Shown piece by piece: positions 23,901 through 38,900 of a stretch of 64,000 nucleotides of DNA (the first letter of the stretch is position 1; each line of letters opens with the position of its first letter). The position numbers were made by a program, and so were the translations under genes. Source of the stretch: Lepisosteus oculatus. Lineage: Eukaryota; Chordata; Actinopteri; Semionotiformes; Lepisosteidae. The DNA is taken from positions 6,319,001 through 6,383,000 of the forward strand of contig NC_090703.1 in assembly GCF_040954835.1 (NCBI RefSeq), read 5' to 3'. Under the pieces are notes generated by a model, which saw only the letters and a program-made list of their open reading frames with translations, was not told the DNA's origin and ran no database searches.

Positions 23901-26900
23901 TTAGTGTGTTGTAATGTACTGTTTACATCGTGTGAAAGTGTTCTTTTGTACTGTGTACGTCCTGAGGGAACAGCGTCAATACGAATCCCAACGTACATGT
24001 ACAAAAGGCAAATAAACTCGTCTCTCTCTTTTTTCCCGGCCTAGGGCGCAGTTTTGCACCTCACGCCGTCCATTTTTGCCTGGCGTCAAAACACCCCCCC
24101 CTGTCGGCCCTGAGTTTTCCCCTGTGTCTCCAGGCGCCGCTGGCCAGCGGGCAGGCGTACCTCCAGGCCGTCGTGTTGCCGCAGCAGGGCCTGCACGCCC
24201 AGCAGGTCGTGGCCGTGGTCCTCGGCGCTCAGCCCGGCCTCCTTCTCGCTCATCCAGCCCTTCAGCTCATCCACGTCGTGGTCGAACTGGTGCACCTCGC
24301 GTGCAGACCTCAGGTTCTGTCCGGGAAACCGGGCGCTGTCACCTCGGCTCTGGCCCGGTCGTTCAGGACCAGAGCTCCTGAGGCGGAACACCCCCAGAGG
24401 GGCGCTCTCCAGTCCACAGCTGGACCCACAGCGTCTCAAAAGGCAGCGCATTTAACGTGTACGGAAGCATCAACCCAAAGTCAGTTTCTTTGATTCAGAG
24501 AAATATTTCCATGATCAAAGAACAGGGGAGATTAATCCAAATCAATCCTTATTAATAATAACCATTATTTTGTATAGTGTATTTCATGGCCTATCACATC
24601 AAGGCTCTGTACAACAACATAACCAAATAAAATAGGTATATACAGTATACAGTAGATATAGCTACTGTATACATAGGTACATGTTAAAATGGCACATTGT
24701 ACATTCTTAAAAGCTAGAGTATCAGAGTGAATTGTAATACGGGATTTTGATGACTTTCAAGATATGGGGTGTATATGTATCACTTAAGATATAAAACTAA
24801 GTTTGATTACCAGTTTGAACTACCTTCTGTCCATATTAAGTCATTCATGTATCCTGAATGCTGTAAACCCAAGCATTATCCGCAGATCAACAACATACTG
24901 TAGTTGTGTTCCAAAACAAAACTAGATGCCACTCACTGCTCCTGGTGTCCTTACCTCAGCTCTTGCCTCTATGGTCTGCAGCAGCTCCTCCCACAGCTTG
25001 CAGAGCTCCGCCTCTCTCTCCTGGCACTCAGGTGACCTCACCTTCTGCCCCAGCTGCAGAACGGACCTCACTCTGCTGTGACCCAGTGTGCTCACCTCTG
25101 AGGAGAAATCTTCAAACTTCTTCTGCAGCACCTGACAAAGACAGAAGAGGTGATTTCTACAGAGAACACATTTTCCTGGATTTCATCCTGCTTCGGTCTG
25201 TCACAGGGGGATACTATTGCTTTTTTTCCATCAAAAGTAACTTTCAGGGAGAGCAATAAGAGTGCAAGAGAACAAGCTGGACTGAAGCTTGGCCAGCTGA
25301 TTTTACTCATTAGTTACAATAAGACCTCCTCCTTCATGACCACGGAAAGAATATAAACATGAACACTGCCACTGCCACCGACAAGTGTACTGGCTGGAGG
25401 CCTCCTGCTTCAAACTGATTTTGAGTCGCTGCACAGCGAGCGTTTATACTATGAGTGAAGCACCTCCACATCCTCCAGGTCCTGGCCGTACTCCTCAGAC
25501 TCTGCTGTGCTTCTCTGTGCACTGAGCCAGCTGGCTAGCTCTCGGGCCTCCCTCTCAAACTCATAGACCCGGCAATGCTCCTCCAGTGCCGCTCGGCGCT
25601 CTGCGGACAGCTGCTGCAGACTCTGGTACTGGTCCCATACGGGCTGCAGGCTCTCATTCACCAGATGGCTGGACAGACAGGAGCAGAGAGCAAGAATCAG
25701 ACAGCTTTAACTTATTGGTGCTGGATTGATCTTGATCAACCCAGCTGCTTTGGAATATACAGAAAAAAACAGAGAGTATCTGTAGAGTGACAGCATTAAC
25801 CTTTTGGTACCACAGACCTGCAAAGATGATTTCTGCCTGAATGATGTCCCCTCAGACATTTTGTAATATCTCTGGACGTTTATGGAAGAAACAGTAGAAG
25901 CCTAGTCTGTGGCTTAAATTCAAGCTAACTTTACATTCAAGGTAGTTCTCACGCAGGAAGAAAAACCTAATGTTTTTGCCCCATGTTGTTGATGACTAGG
26001 TAATGGACTTCATGTCAATATTGCTCAATGAATAAAGAGAGTAAAACCATATCTATATTTTAAAGATCTGACATGTAAAGTATCCTGATTCTCATCCAAA
26101 AATCCTAAACACTGGCCAACATATTACCAGGTGGTTCCAGAAAACACTGCTGCCATCTACTGTGCTGTGGGCTGAAAAGCAACTCATTTTTTTCTTTGCA
26201 AAATCATCTTCAATCAAGCTGTACGTGATATACTGTAGAAAGTCCTTCTTTTTTGTCTAGAGGTATAAAAGTCGCATAGTGATGATTTTCCCCTAGTATT
26301 TTTACAGAAGAATATTCGAGAATAGAAAAAGTAACAAAAAAGAGAGGAAGCCATTCAGTAATTAGTAGTCAATTGATCCAAGATTCCCACCCAACCATTT
26401 CTTGAAAGAAATCAGAATATGGGTTTCAACAACATGTGTGTGTAGCTTGTTCCTCACTCCCACATCCCAGACATTTGATACTTAGTAAGATCAAATCCGT
26501 AACTCTGCACTGCAGAGGAACGGCCCTGGGGGTGTTATAGTACCTATTGGGATGCCCATAGCGCTCCAATTTGGCTCCAGTCTCCTGCAGGGACTCCAGT
26601 TTGGGCCATTGGCTTTCCAGATCCAGATCCACAGAATCAAGTTTGCGGAGCAGAGCTTGGGTCGATTCCTCGCTCTTCCCAAAATCCGAGCACTCCAGCG
26701 CCGGGCGCCGTTCCTCCATCCACGATCCTAATTCCGACAGCTGGCAGGACAGGACACAGAATGGGAGGGAAGACACGCTTGCTGTGATGACAACAGAAGA
26801 CTCCCGTCAGAAAAATGAATCCGATAGGTGTGTAACAGGGGAAAACCCAAAATACAATAGAAAGCTGTGTGCACTTAATACCGAGGATTTCCATGTAGTC

Positions 26901-29900
26901 CATAAATATCAACAATGTCATCGGCTCCTGCAGTCTGTACTTGCCTGTGGTGGGAGCGTTGGGATTGTGAGTAGAGATATGTGGCCAGTTCAATGACCAG
27001 TTACCTCAGCAAGGAATACTTGGATTTCCAGAGCCTCCTGCAGCCCCCTGCCCCTGTGCTCTGCCTCCATTCTGAGGCTCTCCACGGCCTCCTTCAGCTC
27101 TGCCAGCCTCTCGCGGATCTCCTTGGAGGCAAAGTGTCTGGCCTTCACCATTGTGTTCCCGGCCTCCAGCACCGCACGCACCAGGGGGTCCCTGCTGGCT
27201 ATCTCCTCCTGCAGCGTCTGCACAGATAGGGGGGGTGGGTGAGGGAGCACGCAGAGGAGCCACAAGCAGAGAGCAGTGCAGCAGGAGTTCAAGGAAAGTC
27301 AAAGGAATAACCGAATTCCAAGCCCTAAAGATTGTTGCCCACTAGTTATGGACTGTAGCTGACAGAAGCAGCATTTTCAAAACCATTAGGACAGTTCATA
27401 GCACCCGAATGTATTTAGACAACCTCGAGAACGTCAGGCCCATTTTCCCAATAACCTGTGAATCATGCATTGTTTACCACACGTTTATTAATTTGTCATA
27501 TTTCCCTGTACTGTACTTTTTTTAGGCTAATCCCCAGATACCAACACCACCCCCCCCCCCCCCGCCAACTGTCACTCACCTGGTGTTTCTTGAGCAGCGT
27601 CTGGGTGCCGTGTAGCGAGCTGCCCCAGTCCTGGGAGTAGGCAGAGGGCAGCTTGTCTCTCACCCAGACCAGCTCCTCCTCCATGTCCCGGTACAGCTGG
27701 AAGAGGAGCTGCCACGCCTCCAGGGTCTCCCTGCGGGCCTGAAGGGGCTCAGCCAGGCTGTTATATCTGCAGTCACAGACAGGTGGCGCACTCACAGACA
27801 CAGACAGCACCATTGCTATGCTGCAGAAGGCTTCTACATCCCACACGTATAAAGAGATTTAAGCCATATGATGTTATATGTCAATTATCCCCAGCTGGGG
27901 TCCAGACATCTTTGGGGCTGGCAACAGAAACTTGGCTCTTTGGCCAAAGACAACTAGTGGCATGATTTCGTAATCGGCTTGGTTGTCGTGCATGGGAATG
28001 TTCAGTGAGAATCTGTTTTCCTACCACTCTGCATTTCCTACCACTCTGCATTCCTTATGATTCATAATTTTAAAAACGGTCAATCGTGTGTTTTTATTTC
28101 ATCATCAGATCAGATTGGGTTTACTGCCCTGAAGGGTGGACCCCCAGTTAGAAGAGATTGAGAACCCCTCGGTAACCCCACTCTACATAGGCTCTGTTAC
28201 TGTACCGGTACACGGTCTCCCCCACTCTCCTCTGGATCTCCTCGGCCAGGAAGTTGCCCTTGGCACGAAAATCTTTGGCTGCATCCACCAGCCCCTGGAT
28301 CCTCTCCACGTGGCCCTCCACTCCCTCCTCCAGCCCCTGCAGGGCTTTCAGGAGCCGCGAGACCGCGGGCAGGTCACACCCGTTGTCTGCGTTCAACAGC
28401 TCGGACTCCACAGAGGCCAGCCAGTCCTCCACATCTTCCAGGGAGCGCTGGAACTGCAGCGCCTGAGGTCAGGGAGAACGAACCAAGTTTCTGTCTCAGT
28501 GGAGCGAGTCAACCCAAAATAGATGCATCGGTTCCCCAACGCTTTGTAGGTGCCACTGCAGAAATCCCTTATATGCGCTGCCTCCATGAGCACAATCCCC
28601 AGTGACTTTTTGCGCAACAGCCAACCCATTTTGAAACTGGCTATGGCTCAGCTTAGAGCTCCAGGGGTCGAGTAAGAACCTGCAGACAGGCAACTCCAAC
28701 GCGCTCACGCGCTCACGACACACACTGCAAGATCCACAGAGCTGCAGAGCCGGTCAAGCCAGGAGCAGAAAGCTGCCAAGAATAACAACTACACAACACT
28801 AGGCAGTACTTCTTAAACAGTAAATTAAATATCAGACTCAACCACGGTACAGCATGCTCATGGTCACAGAAGGACATGAGGTTCTAAACTGGAAGACAGC
28901 AAGCGTAGTTTCCACAGAAACAGTGTGGGGTTCCAATTAAATACAATGTACACACTCCTTTTACAGACAGTAGCTCATTTATCGCTTAACATGTCAATGT
29001 GATCACTCTCTCAATTTCAGGGTGTTGGTAATTTTAAAAACTCAGCAACAGCTTCACTTCGTGATCCCCCAACTCTTACTCCACATTCACCCAAGAGGAC
29101 ACATCCCACAATGTGAAGACTTCTGCCTTGGATGATCACTGACGTCATCGTCTTCTAGTGTTATGTCACAGGCTGGAGCTACTTTTATGACTAATAACAC
29201 ATTGCATTTATATAGTGCATTTCATCTCAAAGGATCCCACGTTTCACACCAACACCATACTTCATTTGCTGCTGAAGTGCAGCACCAAATGGATGAAGGG
29301 CAGCAGTCATTGTGTGCCAACAGCCCTTCCACAGCACTTCAGGTGGAAAAGTGACAAACTGAAATTAAGGAAGGCCTGATAGTACAAGCCCAGAGTTTAA
29401 ATTTACCATGACCCCCAGGTAAATATTGTTAGTTTGGAGAAAAGCATTAACTGGGATTTTTAATGACCAGATAGTCAGGACCATGATTTAGTGATTTATT
29501 GGAAGGATGGTACTACCAACCGCATGGCTTCCCCAGTCACAATACTGGGACATTACATGGGAGACTCTGGTTCAGGGGAAAGAGAGCCATGTGCTGGCCC
29601 ATCAACACCACTTAAAGCAGCAACTGGTTTTCCTTAAGTGTTCTCCCAGCACTGACCAGGCCCAGGCTTGCTCAGATTCTAGAGTCTGAGGCTGGGAGGT
29701 GGTAACACTGCTGTCATGGAACAACCTGAGCTCTGAGAGAGAGGTGTCACTTGTGGTTGATCCTCTCAGGAGCCATTGTATGCATTTTCTAAGAGAAAGG
29801 CTACGTTCACCAGGTCAGGGGGATAAATTCCATTCCTCAGTTCAGGTGTTGTTCCTGTGTTGTACTGTGTGAGTACCTCATAGGCCTCCTGCAGCCGAGA

Positions 29901-32900
29901 CCTCTTCTCCTTGCAGTTGCTCAGGAGTTGTTCCCAGCTGCCCTGCAGGTCCTGCAGTCTGGGGCTGATCTGATCATGGGCGTAATGGCCAGATCCCAGC
30001 ATCCTCTCTCCTTCCTGCAAGAAAACAACCCAAGCAGCTTTCCTTTAATACCATTAGCAACGTTACTGTTTTCAGTAAGAGGAAAGTGCAGCATTTTGAA
30101 TCACAAGCTGTGACAGACTGAAGTTTGGAGTGGCCATTCATAACCATGCAATGTTCCAGGAGTCAAGTACATTTTTCCCCAGAGATTTTTCTCATTTTTA
30201 TTTATAACGTCTATCTGTCTGAGCACAGTAATTAGTTTCTGGGATAAAAGCAATGATATGTAAGTTAATTACCATGCATGTTTTTAATGCAGGGATAATG
30301 GCTATAATGGCTCTGGTGCTTGCTGAAATGCTGGTACTTCTTTCCCATTTCATCACAGTCAATAAATATTCATTAAGTCAGTTACTGCTTCTATTGTCTG
30401 TGTTCACCAACAGCACGTAGGCATTTTGTCTGTATCAACAGCATTTTGATACAGTAACAAAAACTGCCTATCTCTAAACAAGAGAAAAGTGTTGTTTTGG
30501 TGTGTTTTTCCAGGCAATTCTGCACTTCAATACATTCTTAACCTTAAGATTTTGATTTGTATGATTTTGCCTTTTATAGACAGTAGTAACATCTAGAATA
30601 TGGGTCATATTTGGAAGCATCTTCTGCTAGGTGAAAAATAGCCCGATGCAGAAAACAGTAGGCTTGTTCTCTTCTTTTTATGAAACGCTACAGGACCCAG
30701 ACTGTAAGGGGCTCTGTAAGGGTGAGGTGCTGTTGGTGAGAGGTGTGCTGTACCTTGGTAAGAGCCTCCACACGGTTATGATTGGCCAGGATCTCAGCCT
30801 CAAAGCTCTGGTGTTTCTGCAGCTTGGCCTGTAGGTTAGTAGGGTCTCTCCAGCTCTCATCCAAAGCCACTGTGTTCTTCTCACTAAGCCAGGAGCACAC
30901 CTGACAACAGCAAGCACACTCGAAGATCAGAGCTGCTCATGTATGGAGGTTACATATTCCCCCACACAGGGATTACACATGGAGACACACCTTCTTGCTG
31001 CTTGGAAATGCCTTGGAAATGCACAGTGTATTACATACTGTTTACTTGATTCATTCCCATAGACCTGCTGCATCATTGTGAGCTGTAACTGAAATGTGAC
31101 TCTTAACACGGGGGTCATGAAAACAGCTCTATTCAAAATTAAAAAGCTGTGTGTTGTGATGAAAAGAGATCCTTTTCCTGCATACTCACAAAAAAAGGTC
31201 TAGTACCATGAATATCAGTTAGAGGAAAAAAACACAGAGATCATTGATTCCATTTACTGTAAGCTTCAAATTGCAAAACTAAAAAAATGTTTTGTTATTG
31301 AACACTTCCCACAAACAGGTCACGACATTTTGTGGCATTGAATAGTGACACATAATGCAAGATGTCATGAAAAAAACAACTGTTTATACTCATGGATATC
31401 TCACTGACGGCAACACCCTCTGGCCCCTTCTTTACCTCATAACTGCTGCCCAAGAATTTCTGGAGCTGCAGTGAATCCTCCAACCTCCTCCTGCGAATTG
31501 CGCTGCTCTCCATTAACTTCTCCTTCCTGCAAGACAGAAGAATCCAGACAAAGCTTCAGGAGCAGGGCTGAGACCTTTAAAATGGGCCCATAAAACATGC
31601 ATGCCCTGACACAGACTGACAAAGGCTGTTCCCTGGGACAATCACCTGAGCAGCACTGCTTTACTCTTGCTCTGAATGTCGCCGGAGTGGGGGTGTCGTT
31701 TCTGCACAAGCTGCCGGGCGAATCTCTCCACTGTCTCCACGTTCTCAAGCTGAGCCTCCACTGCCTTCTCGAACAGGGCATGCTTCCTCTGGAGAGTCTC
31801 CACCCCAGACAGGGAGTCCTGGACAGACACAGCTCACACCTCACTATGGCCACATGCTCATAGCTGAACTCAAACATGTGTAGTTTTCGCATCCCTTGCC
31901 TTACTTGGAAAAAAAACAGTACTTTCTTGCAGACTACAGAGGTTTGTCATATGAAGATGAGCGTGCCTCAACATATAATTCATGGAAACTCAGTTTGACA
32001 GGACAAGTTTTTGCAAAACCTGCATCTAATATAGAGCTTACAACAAATCAGACTGAACTAGCATTTTATGCAACAATAACAACAACAACAACAACAGACA
32101 CGATACCCCAAGGTCTTCATTGGCCAGGAAGGCCTCCTTGTTGCTGAGCCAGCTCTCACACTGTTCCACACAGCCATAGAAAACCTGCAATCAGGAACAG
32201 TGCAAGCGCTTTGACACATCCATGAAAGAAAGCTACTAAATTACAAACATCTTTCTCCTGATCACACTCATTTTTTCACCCACTTTATATTTAATACTAG
32301 GGTGCTGTGTAGCATAGTAGGTAAGTCCTTCGTCATCTAACTGAGAAGTTGTTGGTTCAAGTCCCAGTGACAGAGACTGCTGTTGAGTTCAGTGCCTCTC
32401 TCTGGTTGCCCCAGTCCAGCCAGCTGCATAAGCAGGGACTAGCCTTGCTGAGGAATCCCTGTGCTGGACTAGTAGGAGGTGCTTTACTCCTACTTAGTAC
32501 CATGGAAACCAAGATGACCCGCGGTTCTGGTGTGAACTTCATGTAGTTTTATTCAATATATAGGAACTGTTGTATCTGATCCTGTAGCAGAAGCTGTATT
32601 TGACATTGCAGAGTTTTAATTCAACTTCGTGGACATTTTTCCCAAGTACCATACATGGACCTACGGTTCGAACTCTAGTTCCCAGTACAAGGGAGAGAGT
32701 CAAACATAACCTGCTTTTCTTCTATTGTGGCATCATAGGTGCAAATCCAATCCTGTAACAACAGAGGGCACCCTCACAAGTGCCACTGTGTCAGACAACT
32801 GACACTTCTTGGTCCAGCACACCAAATAGTGATTTTGTCAACCAATGTCTTTGATTCAAGACTAAAGCACCTCCTACCTAAAGTGATTTGAAAAGTGAAA

Positions 32901-35900
32901 ACTGCAAAAACTTGAGACATCCTCAGCTCAGTGATGCCACACTGTGGCAATATCCCAACGGTACAAAATATCAGTGTAATTCCTGTACACAGGTTTATTG
33001 TGTTAATTAAAAGCTATTTTTGTATTGCATTACTACTGACAGAAAGTAGATACAATTATCATTTCTCAAGGTGTCCCAAAACCTTTCTTTTCTAGGCTGA
33101 TCATAACTTCTTAATTGTTAGAATCCTGGGGCTGGTTTTTGTTTCATTATTCATTGCTGCCTCAGTCAGAACTACTCCCCTTTGATGTCCTCTCTTCAGG
33201 GAAAACAGGCTTTTTTGTGTATATATGAATTTAAGAAATAAAGGAACTTTGTTCACAATCCTAGGAAACAAATTACATTATTTACTTTATTGTCTGCTTT
33301 TACAGATTCATGCTATGCAGATTCAAAATATGGGGAATGTCATGGTTTTAGTTTTCCTATTTTATTATACACTGTTCCTATATAGAAAATGTGATATATT
33401 AAAAATAAAATTAATTGCCTGAATTGTATCAAAGGCAAGCATTCTGAAATTGATATTTTATTGTTGTAAATCCAGACCAGGATGATCAAAAGATCATCGT
33501 CGGATTCAATATGCCCTACAGGTGGGGTAGCTGGCTCTCTGTGGTTTTACTAATGTCTGCCCCTGTAGTTGATACCTGGAGCTCCAGAGCCTGATCCAAT
33601 TTCTGGCTACGGTCCTGCCAAACCCGGTTCAGTCCAGTCCGAGCTTCGTCCAGTTTGCTGAGTGCTTGACGGATCTCTGAGGATGCATAGTGACCAGACC
33701 TGACCAGACTTTGGCCCAAATTCTTCACAGAATCAAAGCGGTCTCCACGTGCATCTATCTCTGCCTGTAATGAAAGACTTTTTTTTCTCAATTGAAGTGT
33801 CTCAAACTAACCAGCTGTCAGAACAAACAGGACATCACATAGCCTACCATGTTCAGGGGTGAGACTTGTGTTAAGAAGCGTACCCATAATTTAAATAAGT
33901 TCAATACCTTGTTAAAAATTCTGTACAACATTATCTACCTTCCCCTGGGATTTCCATATATCAGATTAAGTTTGTGAGAAGTGTGAAAAGAAATGGCTTT
34001 ATTTCAAAGCTTAAATACAGCAGTGCTATAACTAACCGTGAAGTTTAACTCTGAGTGCATAACCACTGGCGTGTTTTCTTACCTTTGTGTTCTGGTGCTC
34101 TGCAATGAACTGCTCAGCTTCTGCCTTGTTCTTAGGCAGCCCACTTTCACCCATCTGTGTGGTGACTTTGAGGACCCAGTCCAATAGAGGGCGCTGGTCT
34201 GCCTTGAACATCTGCAGCTGGAGAGACGCCTGCAGCTTCTCTTTCCTGGAACAGCAGGAAGCTCCCTTATCACAATTCCTGTGCTGAGCACTAAACCTCT
34301 CTGTGTTTTTGCATACAGTATCTCTGTGTCCAAGTGAAAGTGCAAGATAGAGGTACACAGGAAGGACTTGAAACACATTCTCAGCATCTGCCCGACCTGC
34401 TCTCCTACCTCACTTTCGCCTCTTTCTCCAGTTTCAGCCAGGCATCTCTCATCTCTTTCTGCTTTCTGTTCAGCTTTTCTGCCATCACTGGCTGGGTCTT
34501 CACCTTGGTCTTAGCCTCCTTCTCCAGGGCCTGTCACAGCAAAGATGATTCAAAGGAACTTCTCCACACAAACAACACAGTGGCCTCATAGCTAATGCTA
34601 CTGCCTCACAACTGCAGGGCCCTGAGTTCAATTCTCTGCAGAGGGCACCCCGTTAGGAATTTTCTTTAAAACATAAACATGTCTTGTTTCCTTGAGAACA
34701 ATTGATAAGAAACCCATCAAACCACAGGGATTCGTTAATTTCAGGTGCTTCTAGTACCCAAAACACTTCTGCATCTTCTCCTCTTTCTGTAAAATGGAGA
34801 ATGTTGGTCTTCCCCTGCCTGAAGAAGCTTTCTCTATTCATTCTTTTTAACTTCTTCTGGGTGCTCCAGTTTCTTCCCACTTCTCAGAGACTTTCTTGTT
34901 AGGTTAACTGAACTCTCTGAATTGTCCCAGAGTGTGTGTGAGTGTTTTGTGGGTGTCCTACAGAGTGCTGGTGTACTGTCCATGGTGCAGTACACTACCT
35001 CCTTGCACCCCCTCCGATAGTGTCGGGTTTGCTGCAACCCTTGCCAGGAGTAAGTGGTTTTCTGATAATGGATGGATAGAACTGATATAAACCAGTGGTT
35101 GAATTACACATGTCCCACTGCTGATCACTTACTGTATGTTAGAATCTCAGGTATAGGGATGGAGAACAAGGATGAATTTGTTTAAGGCAACACACGTTGA
35201 GTTGGTACCAGAGCCAGAGTTCAGATTTGAAAACTCTTAGTAATTATCCCTTTACTTCAACACTGGGTTGCTCAATCCTCATTTTGTCAACTGGCCAACA
35301 CCTCCCTACAAAGGCACGCAGCCATAAAGGATGCAATCCCAGATACAGTAAGGAAATTACTCAAGACGTTTTGCAAGAGTTTACAGCTCAGAAGGCAGGA
35401 GGAATTCTGGCCAGTTGGTTTCAGCTGATCCACTAGTTTGAAAGGCCATGATCACAGGGGAAGTGTGGTCTTTGCCCCACAGATATGCAGGAATGGGAGT
35501 CGCTGTGGGACATCTAGTGGTAGTGAAGTAAGAAGAGGACAAGCTTTCAGTTCTGAATTCAGATGTGCTTAATTCTTATAGCCTTGCAACTATAAGAAGG
35601 CACTATTTGCACACATCCAGCAGAGTAGCTATGCCGCTGATAGGGAGCTTATTTGTGCAGCTGTCTGTCCCCTCAATACACACCGCTGCTTTCTCCTGGA
35701 TGATGCCAATCTCTCGCTCGGTCTCCTCGTGCCGACGAATCAGGTTCTCCACGCTCGGCACATCCTGCCCATAGTCCAGCCCTTGCATCAGCAAGCTCTG
35801 CAAGGCGCCACAGAAAACCCCATTAGACATGCCCCTGCATGGATCAGGGACACCACAGGAAAGGACACAGACCGCCAACACGTGTTATACAGAAGGTTCA

Positions 35901-38900
35901 CTAGAATTATTACAGCTCTTAATTGGTTGAATGAGTATCTTGACGTTTTCATAATCTTGACCCTTTTTGTTGCTCGCAGTTGCAGCACCGGAACAATCAT
36001 GCTGGGAGTGGGCTCAATTAGGGGATTCAATAAAACTCATGTGGTCTGCATATATATACTGTTACAAGCGTTACATTCAACTCAATGTTGTTTTGTTACT
36101 TCTTGCTGCTGCTGTTGCTGTGTTGGGCTGTGCTGTAGAATTGTCTCATCCTTGTTATGCTTGCCAGATTACAGGACCAGATGTAAGCTCTTCCTCGCCA
36201 TGTCCTCTCACCTTCTCCCCCGACCTCTCCCGGAGCTCCTCCAGCTCTCTGATCAGTGCATGGACCTCTAGCGCCCCCTCCAGCTTTTTCCTGTACCTGC
36301 TCAGGTTGCCGTGGAAACTGCTCCATCTTAGGATGAGAAACCCAGGTTAGCTGCAGTTTTTCACCCAGCTGGAGCATCAACAGGACGTCTGATAAATGAG
36401 CGGAAAGCTTGTCTCTGTGCTGCAGGGTGTTCCCACATGTGTGTCACAAACATTCTGACAGCACAAAGCAGACAACCGTCAACTGTTCCCCAGAACCCTT
36501 TGCAGTCGCTGGAGAGGACTCATTTTCAGGGTGGTTTCATGATCAAGACAATTTCAAGCAAGAGGCAACAAGAATCTGGGGGCTGCGGTGAGTGATGTTG
36601 ATTACCTGTCATTCATCTGCTGTCTGCGCTGGCGTACAGTGGTCACTTCCTCTTTGTGCTGTCTCTCAAGCCGCGCAGCCAGAGCATTGATGGCCTTGAT
36701 GTGGGCATCGTCCACTGTTACTTCCTGTTGACACATCAATCATCCCCTCTGCATAACAGGCATTCAGAGCCGCCCCTCCGGGACTAAGACAAGTGTCTGA
36801 AGCAGAATCCTGCTCCCTATTTACAGCCCTATTCCCTTTGCCTTCCTCCCCCTCCCTTCTTCTCTATCAAGAGGAAATCTTCAGATACACTTCCGATCCA
36901 GTGCAAAGCAAGGAACAGCGTTATCACATGTAATGCACCTGGCTAATTCACAACTTTGAAGTTTGACGTTATTTAAACACTTCAAAGGAAGAAACACTGC
37001 AGTGACACAGATGGACTACTATATTCCAGAGGCTCTTTCTGTTGCTGCCTAAGGATTGGAATGCTTTCCCAACAATCAAAAAAGAGGAGGGTAGTGACAA
37101 TCCGACATACAGCCAATTTCCACACTCCGTGTCACCCCAGACCCCACACTCACCCCTGAGCCTGTCCCTCTGAACTCATTGAGCTTCTTCAGCAGCTGCA
37201 GGCCATGTTCATAATCCTCTCCAACATCTCCCACATTTATCATCACCTCCTGAAGAGACGAGAAACAGGGAGCGGGCAGGAAGTGTCAGGGAGTAACACA
37301 GAAAAGAACTGGCACTGGCAGGAAACTGCAGACAGAGCCCATGAACAGAATTACAGAATTTACTCTCAATTTACACTGTTACGGATTTTTTCCTCCTCGA
37401 ATTTGATTTAACACAGAGCTGTTTGAAACCATGGAAGGTCAGACTTTTGGTGCTTGCTCTACTGACCACATTAAAAAAATTCAAATCTTAGCAAACCTTT
37501 GTTGAAAAGGGGGAAAATGTTACGCTCAAAGCATTTTCCAGAGCTACGGTGCCTTTTGGTTTAAGCAATATATGCCTGGTCTCTTGAAATTATCCCTGCA
37601 ATGTCCGTGCATGAACAAAGTCAAGGCCTTGAATACCATAAAGTGGTTTTGATTTATGATCTTCTGCAAGGATTTGAGCTCACAACCCCCTGAACTCTAT
37701 ATTTCTGCTGGAGTGGAAGCTCCTAAGTGGAAGGTTTGTTGTCAAGGTCTTTATATACATAGAATTTTATTCACGCAGGGCCACACATCACAATACCTTC
37801 TGTCGGATCCAGGCCTCCACCTGATCCACCTTCTGCAGAAACTCCAGGAAGTCCCTATTGTCCTCCAGCACCTTTCCTCTTGCTGCCACTGCCCTCTTCA
37901 GCGCCTCCCAGTGGTCATTAAGCACTCTGGCACCCCGGCGCACCTCAGAGGATTTGGGATGGCGTAACGTGACCAGCTCTTCTCCTGTCTGGGGATTGGA
38001 CACCGATCAGTTTGGTTAAAAAACACAGCTTAACTAAGAAAGGTCTGTCACAGTGGCAGTGACATATCAGAATTTTTCCAATTAAATGATTTTAATATTA
38101 TTGGGAAACAAATCTGAATAGATTTAAGCCCTTAGAAGCCAGAGTTTAATTGTTTAATTGATCAATAGCTGTTCATTTATAGCAACAGCTATAGTTAGCA
38201 AAGTGTTCCAAATCCTTTGAAATAACTGTTTTTAAGAAAACAAACTGATGAACTGGGCCTCACTTGCACTTTGCAGAGTAAAAGACACATCCTGTCTTTG
38301 ATCTTAATATCAGTCATGATCAGATTATGGAGCTCCCCAGTCTCAATGAATAGTTGGCCAACCTTCAGGACAGAAGTGATGATCTCCTCGTGGGCCAGGA
38401 TCTCTGCTTCGAAAGCCTGGTGTTTCTGCAACAGCTTCATCTTAACCTGCAGGTCGCTCAGGTCCTTCTTGGAATCATCCTGCATCTTCTGCATTCTCTC
38501 TGAAATCCATCCCTCCGCCTTCAAAAACCCACGAGAGTGAATGAATGAGTGGCAAAATTTATCAGTGTCTGGCACTGCTCTTTAACGTTTTAACATTGGG
38601 TGTGGGTGCCTCAGGTTGGTCCACTGACATAAAACCAATGGCATAAGAGCATTAAAACAAAAACAGAAAAGGAAGGTTAGAAATGAGATGAAGCCATTCT
38701 ACAGATCTTCATACATGCTGACTACAGTATGTGTCTTCTTGCCAGTAGCACACTCTCCTCTGTACCTCTGCCAGGTCTCTGTTGAAGACAGAAAACAGCC
38801 TGGCTGTGGACAGCTCCTCCCTGCGTCGTGCAGACAGCTCCTTGATGCGACTCCTCCTTTCCAGAACAGCCTTTAGCTTGTGTTGAATGTGCGCTGCATT

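Noticed and set aside
29605..29690. A functional 5S rRNA gene
   Set aside because: Only the internal promoter segment resembles 5S, with many changes, and it is fused to a repeated SINE body.
32296..32370. A functional tRNA gene
   Set aside because: A and B boxes are present, but the sequence does not fold into a complete cloverleaf by eye and is followed by a SINE-like body.
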